From Algoriphagus sanaruensis (GTDB lineage Bacteria; Bacteroidota; Bacteroidia; Cytophagales; Cyclobacteriaceae): a DNA stretch of 64,000 bases. The translations under genes were made by a program, and so were the position numbers. Under the pieces are notes generated by a model. That model did not search any database. It had not been told where the DNA came from and saw only the letters and a list, made by a program, of their open reading frames with translations. The stretch spans positions 3,166,501 through 3,230,500 of the forward strand of contig NZ_CP012836.1 of assembly GCF_001593605.1 (NCBI RefSeq), given 5' to 3'. The stretch's first letter is position 1; every line of letters starts with the position of its first letter. Below, one piece after another: positions 17,102-26,200 of the stretch.

Positions 17102-18232
17102 TTAATTTTTAGAAAGGTCATTAAATAGCTTTTGATGTTCAATGTGCCAAAACTCATCCTGAGAGATAATGGAATGGAACAACGTATAACTATTTCCTGA
17201 TCCAAACTGTCTTCCCGGAGAAGTCCTGCCTGAGGTTTTGGCTTGATTGATGGCGGATTTGAGTGACTCCCCAGAAAAATCAGCATGGATAATACTAGGA
17301 TCCAATGCCCTATTTTGTTGCCTGCTTCCAATATTTATACTCGGAATTCCATAATAAGGAGCTTCCCGAATCCCCGCACTACTATTCCCTATGATGAATT
17401 CGGCATGCTTGAGAATGGACAAGAAATACTCAAACCTCAGGGAAGGAAATACTTTAAATCTTGGATGTCCTTCAAATGATTTATAGGCTTGGAGTATTTT
17501 GGAGGAGCCCATATCATTGTTTGGAAAAATGACAATGTAATTCGAAGAATCATCTAATAAAGCATCCACCAAAAGTCTACTGTATTGTTCGATTTGATTC
17601 ACCTCGGTAGTCACTGGGTGAAACATCAAAACCGCAAAACGATCAAAAGGAATCCCATAGTAACCCAACGCGACCTCCAAGGATGGAAGCGAATTGGAAA
17701 ACATAATATCAATATCCGGAGAACCAATCACATAAACCTGACTCTCCAATTCACCCATTTGAATTAAACGGTTCTTCGCCAATTCATTGGAAACAAAATG
17801 GATATGAGACAACTTACTGACCGAATGCCGGATTAATTCATCAATGGTACCAGATACTTCTCCTCCCTCAATATGACCAACCAGAATGTTGTTCAAGGCT
17901 CCAACAATAGCTCCAGCTAACGCTTCAACTCGGTCACCATGGACTATAATCAAATCAGGCCGATTCTCCTTCACATAGGAGGAAAGTCCGTCAATGGTTT
18001 TAGCCAAAGTCAAATCCATGGAGGTTTCCGAGGTATGGTTAATGAATTTATAGATGTTCTTAAAACCGCACTTTTCAATTTCAATCACTGTTTCGCCATA
18101 CTGTTTATGCATGTGCATCCCAGTAGCGAAAATATGAACCTCGAAATTTGGGTCATCTGAACAGACTTGGATTAAGGACTTTATCTTTCCAAAATCTGCC
18201 CGAGTTCCCGATAAAAAAAGGATTTTTTTCAT
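17102..18232 (-). CDS. neuC: UDP-N-acetylglucosamine 2-epimerase (hydrolysing), NeuC type
   Basis: 376 residues. Converts UDP-GlcNAc to ManNAc plus UDP in cytoplasmic sialic acid synthesis. Motifs of the family: ILFLSGTRADFGKIKSL at the start, IFATGMHMHKQYG, DLIIVHGDRVEALAGA, VGHIEGGEVSGTIDELIRH, MFHPVTTE, FPNNDMG and IGNSSAGIREAPYYGIP. These resemble Campylobacter-type NeuC/LegG proteins. LegG, the UDP-diNAcBac hydrolase, is in the same family and cannot be fully excluded. No LegB/LegC genes are present in the window, which favours the ManNAc-forming role. It lies 108 nt after neuB. Confidence 0.87.
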   Translation of the reverse strand: MKKILFLSGTRADFGKIKSLIQVCSDDPNFEVHIFATGMHMHKQYGETVIEIEKCGFKNIYKFINHTSETSMDLTLAKTIDGLSSYVKENRPDLIIVHGDRVEALAGAIVGALNNILVGHIEGGEVSGTIDELIRHSVSKLSHIHFVSNELAKNRLIQMGELESQVYVIGSPDIDIMFSNSLPSLEVALGYYGIPFDRFAVLMFHPVTTEVNQIEQYSRLLVDALLDDSSNYIVIFPNNDMGSSKILQAYKSFEGHPRFKVFPSLRFEYFLSILKHAEFIIGNSSAGIREAPYYGIPSINIGSRQQNRALDPSIIHADFSGESLKSAINQAKTSGRTSPGRQFGSGNSYTLFHSIISQDEFWHIEHQKLFNDLSKN

Positions 18233-18340
18233 TTTAATGAATTACTTGAACAGTCTCCTGACTACTCTATTACGATTAATGTCAGAAGACGATCTGTGAT
18301 TGATTTGAATAAGGGAGAATAAAACCAACTAATCTTCCTA

Positions 18341-19378
18341 TCAATTGAAATCGCTGTAGCCCAAATGAACGTCTTTCGCGATAAACTTATTGGATTTTTT
18401 ACCCAACAAACTCTTGAAGTGTTCGGCTGGAATTTCTCCAGTTCCTGGCCTTTTCACCCAGATATTTTCTTTGGTAAGCTCCTCTCCTTCTTGGATATCT
18501 TGAATGGCCACCACCGTAGCGAAAGCAAAATCTATCGTCACTTGCTCTTCCTTGGCCGGTTCTTTCCTACCTCCACTCATTTGGAAAATAAGATTTGAGC
18601 CTTTGATTAATTCTTGGGTCTCGTGCTCATCCATTGAACAAACAATGTCTGGTCCGGTTCGCTGCATGTGATCAGTAAAGTGTCTTTCAAGGATTGAAGC
18701 TCCCAAGGCCACCGCCGCAAAGCAGGCATGATTGCTGACTGTATGATCACTTAATCCAACCGGAATACCCGGAAATTCCTCTATTAATTGCTGCATGGCT
18801 CCAAGCCTGACGAGGTGATAAGGCGTTGGATAAAGATTAGTTGTATGCAACAGGGCAAATGGCACTTTATATTCCTGCAATACGGCTACAGATTTTCTTA
18901 CACTTTCAAGTGTATTCATCCCCGTACTCAAAATCATTGGCTTTCCAAAGGAGGCAATATGTTCTAAGAGCGGCAAGTTATTACACTCTCCACTGCCGAT
19001 CTTGAATGCAGGAACATCCATGCGTTGCAATCTATCAGCAGCAGCTCTTGAAAATGGTGTAGAAATAAAAATCATGCCTTTTGATTCCACATAATTCTTA
19101 AGGGCAATTTCTTCTTCCTCATTGAGCGCACAACGCTCCATTATATCATAAATCGAAACGTCAGCATTTCCAGGAATTACCTTTTTAGCTTCAGCACTCA
19201 TTTCATCTTCTACAATATGTGTCTGATGCTTTACGACTTCCACTCCAGCTCGAGCAGCTGCATCGACCATTTCAAAAGCAGTTTGCAAACTTCCCTCATG
19301 ATTGATTCCCAATTCTGCAATCACTAAGGGAGGACACCCAATGCCTACTTCCCGGTTTTTAATTTTGAAGGTTTTCAT
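18341..19378 (-). CDS. neuB: N-acetylneuraminate synthase, NeuB type with SAF domain
   Basis: 345 residues, the normal length. Condenses ManNAc with phosphoenolpyruvate to N-acetylneuraminate. The TIM-barrel part carries [60 protein letters not shown] and [10 protein letters not shown]. The C-terminal ~60 residues are the SAF (antifreeze-like) domain ([18 protein letters not shown]). The HIVEDEMS and ECNN details strongly resemble the C. jejuni NeuB1 type, supporting Neu5Ac rather than pseudaminic acid. Flanked by neuA (158 nt upstream) and neuC. Confidence 0.9.
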   Translation of the reverse strand: MKTFKIKNREVGIGCPPLVIAELGINHEGSLQTAFEMVDAAARAGVEVVKHQTHIVEDEMSAEAKKVIPGNADVSIYDIMERCALNEEEEIALKNYVESKGMIFISTPFSRAAADRLQRMDVPAFKIGSGECNNLPLLEHIASFGKPMILSTGMNTLESVRKSVAVLQEYKVPFALLHTTNLYPTPYHLVRLGAMQQLIEEFPGIPVGLSDHTVSNHACFAAVALGASILERHFTDHMQRTGPDIVCSMDEHETQELIKGSNLIFQMSGGRKEPAKEEQVTIDFAFATVVAIQDIQEGEELTKENIWVKRPGTGEIPAEHFKSLLGKKSNKFIAKDVHLGYSDFN

Positions 19379-19536
19379 AGTGTAATTTTATCTTCTTTTC
19401 TTCTTTTTCCTTATCCAAAATAATCACTTCACTTTCGAATTCTTTAAAAAGGCCGAACTGCATATGTGTAACTCCCAATGAGTCTGCTTAGGTGTTGTTT
19501 AAAAAGGATCTGATTTTTAGAAATTTTGATTTTTGC

Positions 19537-20238
19537 CTATTGAATTTTTTCATTTCTGAGAAGCAATAATGCTTCTGCAAGTTCAAGGTCAAATTTTTCA
19601 TCAATATCAACTGTATATAGGATATCTTCCATCACAATAGGTATTGCATCTTTTCCAATCACCTTGGAATCTGCTATTAAAGTCGCTTTGGTGATATAAA
19701 TGCATCCATTCTCGTAATACAAGGCTTCCAAATCTTGCATGCGCTGACCAGGCTGATAATTGACGGGCTGAAATTGTCCTTTTTCAATTCGTCCGAATTT
19801 TTTATTCAATGGACTAAAAGAACACAAACTAGATCGATCGGACCCTAACAATTCCGTAATCCATTGAAGCAATTTGCCTTTTGGTCTAAAAGGGTTTGTT
19901 ACTTGTAATAGAACAATAGCTTCACATGGGATTAAATTTTTTTTAAAAAAATTCAACTGATCTTCTAAAACTGCTGCCGTTGAGGTAGTATCCTCTGCCA
20001 AACCCTCAAGCCTAGGATACAACTTCACATCATACCCCTTTGCAATTTCGAGGATTTCAGGATCATCAGAGTTTACCCAAATTTGGTCCTTGGAAACACC
20101 CTCATCCAAGGCGTATTGGATCGAGTGGGCGACTAAGGGAATCCCTCCTAACAAGGCTTTATTCTTTTTTGGAAAGCGCTTGGAATTTTTCCGAGCGGGA
20201 ATAATCACCTGAACGGGTAGATGAGAAGAAGCAGACAT
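19537..20238 (-). CDS. neuA: CMP-N-acetylneuraminate cytidylyltransferase, NeuA type
   Basis: 233 residues from the ATG at 20238; a TTG at 20271 would add 11 residues lacking family similarity. Activates the nonulosonic acid with CTP. The nucleotidyltransferase motif is IIPARKNSKRFPKKNKALLG at the start, then VNSDDPEI, AEDTTSTAAVLE, VLLQVTNPFRP, YYENGCIYI and VDIDEKFDLELAEALL at the C-terminus, following the CMP-sialate/CMP-KDO synthetase order. Starts 45 nt after the stop of the giant adhesin gene, so neuABC is likely cotranscribed with it. CMP-legionaminate synthetase is an alternative reading. Confidence 0.85.
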   Translation of the reverse strand: MSASSHLPVQVIIPARKNSKRFPKKNKALLGGIPLVAHSIQYALDEGVSKDQIWVNSDDPEILEIAKGYDVKLYPRLEGLAEDTTSTAAVLEDQLNFFKKNLIPCEAIVLLQVTNPFRPKGKLLQWITELLGSDRSSLCSFSPLNKKFGRIEKGQFQPVNYQPGQRMQDLEALYYENGCIYITKATLIADSKVIGKDAIPIVMEDILYTVDIDEKFDLELAEALLLLRNEKIQ

Positions 20239-20283
20239 GAAAATTGAATTCAATGGTGATGGGGAATCCAAGAAATCTATTCG

Positions 20284-23200
20284 TTATCGGATCAGAACAA
20301 ATACTCCTGATTTCTCCACAACTTCTCCGGATCGGGAAACGAATTTACCTCGGTACACATAATTTCCATTTGGCGCAGGGGCACCCTTTAAATTACCATC
20401 CCATCCAGGAGACTCAAGGGATGAAGTTTGGAAAATTAATTCTCCCCAAGTGGAGAAAATATAAAATTCCATGCTACCTATTCCTCGGTAATAAGGCTTG
20501 AAGAAATTGTTTTTACCATCTTCTCTAGAAGGAGTAAATGCATTTGGAACTTTGACCCAGTAATCATCAGAAACCTGAATTACTTGTGTATAGGTAGACA
20601 CGCAGCCAAATTCATCAATGACTTGAAGTTGGACAGTGTAGGTCCCTTTTTGATCATAGGCATGAGTTGGATTTGCTGAGGAACTAGTGTTTCCATCTCC
20701 AAAATCCCAATTCCACAAGATGGCTTTACCTACAGTTAAATCTTCAAATTGGATCTGCTCGAATAGTTGAACTGTATCATTTGCCACCAAATTTCCATCT
20801 CCCAGGTCAATCAAATAATCAAAGTTTGCAACTAACAATTCATCAGCGATCAAAACTCGGATTCGTTGAGGGTTATTCCAGCAACCTGTATTCTTTAGGC
20901 TGCTACTTATCCGATAATCCCCAGAAAGGTTAACCTGACCCAGCTCACTAATTTGCATAGCGACTCCTGATGGAGAAAGGATGGAATAATCGTAAACATT
21001 TGGATTGAAACCTTCTATATAATCTGTCAAATCTACCGTACCGTTTGGATCACAAACCACAGAAGGATTAGAGACTCTAAGTTCTGCGATAGAATTTACA
21101 GTGACTTGAACAGGAGTTGGATTAACTCCACAAATTCCTGTGCCAACAACCATCACATAATAAGTATAGGGACTACCAGAGGCAGGAAGCCCTTGAATTT
21201 CAAGTTCACCCGAACCATTAATCTGATAGGAAACTCCTGCAGAAGTTGAATTCTGAATGGCTTGTGTACCATTTTGATCAAAATACCAAGTAAATACCTC
21301 ATCGGTGATATTTGAAGGAACACTTGGTATCAAGGTAGCTACCTCTCCTTCACAAATAACCTGATCTTGGGCATCGATTTCAGTAGGAACTTCCTCCACA
21401 CTTAACCCATTGGTATAGAGCAATTCACATCCTTGAATATCTACTACTCTAATTTGATAAGAGCCTTCTCCAATACCAGTCAATTCCACCAAACCGGCTT
21501 GGCTTATACTAAGGCTTTGTTCAGTTCCTCCATTTCTGGAATAATAAACAGTGTAGCCTGGATAGCCACCAATCAATTCAAATCGAATGATTCCATTGTC
21601 CAGGGTACAAGTTGGATTGACAAGTTCTTGATTTAAAATTTCCAGCGGAGCGCTAGGCCCAGTTACCTCAATATTCTGAATTAAGAATGTACACCCCACG
21701 CTACTTCTAATTTCAACAGAATGAGTACCAGTAGGTACATCAAAAATTGGAGAGCTGACTTCGGGGCCACCGTTTAAACTATAAACAAAAGTTCCAGAAC
21801 CTCCGGTAGGAATAATCTCTATTCGTCCACCTTCTCCAAAGCACACTTCATTAGTAACAGTGAAAGTAGCGGTAGGATTTTGGTAAACTTGGACTATGCC
21901 CTGCCCAACAAATCCTGGGCAAATTGTTGGTCCAGCTACTGTTACATAGTAGTTATAGACGAGTTCATTATTTCCAAATCCCGTGATGGTCAGCACCCCA
22001 GTAACTGGATCTATTTGATAGGTTTTGCCATCAGCTGCTGGAATTGAACTACTTGTAATTGCTTGAGTAAGCGAGTTATCAAAGAACCATTGGAAACTAA
22101 CGCCAGTAGCTGGTGGATCCAAGGTTGGTATAAGTACAGCAGTTCCATCAGCACAAACCTCTTCTTGATCTACAAGTATTTGAGTAGGTCCATTTACTAA
22201 CTCTACATCGCTGGTAGCTAGTACACATCCCTGATCATCGGTAATTCGAAGGGAATAAATTCCAATTCCGAATCCATCCAAAAATACAATTCCATCAGAG
22301 GAAGTCTCTGTTCTCACTACAGATCCGTTTTTGATAACCTCTATCTGATACGGAGCCCAACCACCAGAAATTTCAAGCGAAAGTTTTCCATTAGATGCTC
22401 CACAACCAGGATCAATTCCTACCAAAGGAGTAGCACTCAAAGCTGCAGTTGGACCTTCTACTTCAAAATCTAGTACTTCAGAACATCCTGCAGGAGTTAT
22501 CACCTCTAATTGGAAGGTACCAGAAGGAAGGGTGAGACTCTCCAAATCAGATTTAGAAATTGGGCTGGCACCATTTAAGCTATAAGTATATTCTGGTAGG
22601 TCTCCTGAGGTAACAGTTACACTTCCATTGCTGTCTCCGAAGCAAGTAATTGGGGAAGTTTGGACAGTAATAGAAGGAATATCAAAAACATTTACCTCGA
22701 TCGGGATTTCCTGTCCTGTACATATCACGTAGAAATAAAACGTGTAGGTACCTGCAGGTAATCCGGAAATTTGGAGTTGAGGATTAAGCCAATCCGTATC
22801 GTCTATGACATAAGAAACCTGAGGATTTCCAGAATCAACTCCATTACCAATTAATCCAACCTGATTTGGATTTTTATACCAACGGACTTCAGTGGCCGCT
22901 GCTGGGGGAAGGCTTGGATCAGGAGCAATATGGATTGGACGGATGGAAACCGGTGTTCCAACACATTCATCAATCGGAGGAACCACTTGATATACTGGAT
23001 CTGAAGACTCTTCGACTACAAAATCAAACACTTGCTCACATCCCTCACTATCTCTGACAATCAAATAATAGGTATCAGGGAATAAGTCTAAAGCCTGTGT
23101 TTCATTTCCTGAAATTATAGTCCCAGTCACACTACCCTTCCTCCATTCTACAGAATAATTGCCCCAGCCTCCTGAAATTTGTAAATCTTGAATACTACCA

Positions 23201-26200
23201 TTCGGTAGATCACAAGACGCTCTTATAATAGTAGGAGTATTGATTTGAATCGGGGAAGTTGGGCTTTCTACAGTTACGGTCTGATTAAACTCACATCCTA
23301 AATCATTGCGAACTGCAATAGTATAATCACCTGGGCTCAGATTTGAGAAAGAATTGGCTATTCCAAAAGCTCCACCGTTGAAACTAATTTCAAATTGTCC
23401 ATTTCCACCTGAAGGAATGATTTGGATTTCTCCATTGGTATCTCCAAAGCAAGTGATTGGACTAACCGTAATCTGAGCATCGATTGGAGGATAAACCACC
23501 GCCTCTGCAATCTCAACAACTGTACAAATTCCCGGTCCAGAAATTTCTAAGTAAAAGTCATGGGTTCCTTGTGGAAGGTTTTGAATTTGAAGTTCACCTG
23601 TACTTGGATTGATCAAATAATCAATTCCTGTTCCATCGGTTCCGTTTGAAATCGGCTCCGATAAAGCACTGTTCTTATACCATTTGAACGTTGGAGTTAT
23701 TGGTAAAGCAACACTAAAAGTTGGAAGGAAATCTACTGACATTCCCTCACAAACTTCTACATTCATTGGAAGTACGTCAAATTCAAAACCATCGTCATTT
23801 ACAAGAGTAACCCAATTAGGTTGGTTTACGATACAACCATTTGCATCTACCACCGAAACCGAATAAACACCAGGAGAAAGATTTCTTATTTCAACCCTGT
23901 CTCCTGTGACACTATTTGAAAAGTCTGAAATCGGAAGATTATTTATTTCAATCAAGTAGGATTTTGTACCACCGATTAGATCAAAGGAGAATGAACCATT
24001 TGACTCACCACAAGTAGGATTGGTAAAGGTTTCATTTAATAGTTGTAATTCATCAGGCTGGGTAATTTCAAGCACCTGATCCGTAAAACAAGGAGCTCCA
24101 TCCTCTTGGATTCGAATGGTATATTGGCCTGCTGGTAAATTCGTAAAGTTGCCCGTGGTATTGCTTTCTCCAGTTTCTTGGATCGTGAAGGTGAAACTTC
24201 CTGTTGGATCAATGCTATCCAAATTGATCGTGCCGTCTGATTCTCCAAAACAAGACACCATCTGCAAGGAGAAAACTCCAACCGGAATTTTCAACACTTC
24301 GATCTCAGCAGGAATCAAGGCTGCTGGACATACTTTATCTCCAGAAACTCCCAAATAATAGGTGTATGGACTATTTGCATTCACCAAGCCATCGATAGAC
24401 AGGGTTCCGGAATTCAGCGTATAGTTAAGCCCTCCTACCTGATCACCGGAATTGATCAAAATGTACGCACCAGGATTGGAGGCATCTTCATAATACCACT
24501 CAAATACAGGAACTGCTCCAATGGTATTGCTCACTGTGAGTGGAATCAATTGCGCAGTCGTTCCTTCGCAGATCACAATTGGATCTACTCCAAATTCAGG
24601 GATTGGCGTGTCTTCTACTTCTATGGTAATAGATGTAAGGCAGGAATTTTCATCTCTCGCCTCTATCAAGTAGTTTCCTGGTGAAAGATTCGAAATACTG
24701 TAGGTCGTCGCGTTGGTTTTGCTAAAATCTGATCCAAAAGAAGCTGTAGAATTTCCATTTACGGTAATCGTATAATCCCCAGAAGCATTTGGTGTACCTC
24801 CCAATATCTCAAAAGTCAGGATTCCATTCGATTCTCCACAAGTGGCAGCTGTAACCGAAATCTCATTAACCTCTAATTGCGAAGGCTGGGTAATTTCAAG
24901 CACCTGATCCGTAAAACAAGGAGCTCCATCCTCTTGGATTCGAATGGTATATTGGCCTGCTGGTAAATTCGTAAAGTTGCCAGTGGAATTGCTTTCTCCA
25001 GTTTCTTGGATCGTGAAGGTGAAACTTCCTGCTGGATCAATGCTATCCAAATTGATCGTGCCGTCTGATTCTCCAAAACAAGACACCATCTGCAAGGAGA
25101 AAACTCCAACCGGAATTTTCAACACTTCGATCTCAGCAGGAATCAAGGCTGCTGGACATACTTTATCTCCAGAAACTCCCAAATAATAGGTGTATGGACT
25201 ATTTGTATTCACCAAGCCATCGATAGACAGGGTTCCTGAATTCAGCGTATAAGTAAGCCCTCCTACCTGATCACCGGAATTGATCAAAATGTATGTACCA
25301 GGATTGGAGGCATCTTCATAATACCACTCAAATACAGGAACTGCTCCAATGGTATTGCTCACTGTGAGTGGAATCAATTGCGCAGTCGTTCCTTCACAGA
25401 TCACGATTGGATCTACCCCAAATTCAGGAATTGGCGTGTTTTCTACTTCTATGGTAATAGATGTAAGGCAGGAATTTTCATCTCTAGCCTCTATCAAGTA
25501 GTTTCCTGGGGAAAGATTCGAAATACTGTAGGTCGTCGCGTTGGTTTTGCTAAAATCTGATCCAAAAGAAGCTGTAGAATTTCCATTTACGGTAATCGTA
25601 TAATCCCCAGAAGCATTTGGTGTACCTCCCAATATCTCAAAAGTCAGGATTCCATTCGATTCTCCACAAGTAGCAGCTGTAACGGAAATCTCATTTACCT
25701 CTAATTGCGAAGGCTGGGTAATTGCAATATCTGAAAGGGTTGAAATACAATTTTTGGAGGACCTTACTGAGAGATCATAATTGCCTGGAGGTAGGTTATT
25801 AAAAATTGGAGATGCCTGAAACGATATCGAAACTCCGTTATCTCCTGTCAAACTATAAGTAAAGTCAGAGCTATTTCCTGAAGCCAACACCGCCTGAATT
25901 ACCCCATTAGCCTCACCAAAGCAAGCGATTTGGGTTACGACAGGTGTGCCTAATTGAGGCAACGGGTTAACCACGACTTGAGCTGGAATATATCCTTGAT
26001 CACAGACTCTTGAACCAGTAACAAGCAGAAAATAATCGTATGGGGAATTGGAAGCTGTTAGGCCATTGATCACCAATTCATTCGAAGAATTGATGGTATG
26101 AGTAGCTCCATTGACTGTGTTTCCTGAATTTATTTTAACGTAGGTTCCTGGTGAACTCTGGTAATACCATTCGAATACTGGAGTTGAGCTGGATTGTACA

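Noticed and set aside
24036-25186. Pairs of similar ORFs about 80 codons long, on both strands and 828 nt apart
   Set aside because: They repeat only because the adhesin gene is duplicated there; the minus-strand pair is out of frame with the adhesin.
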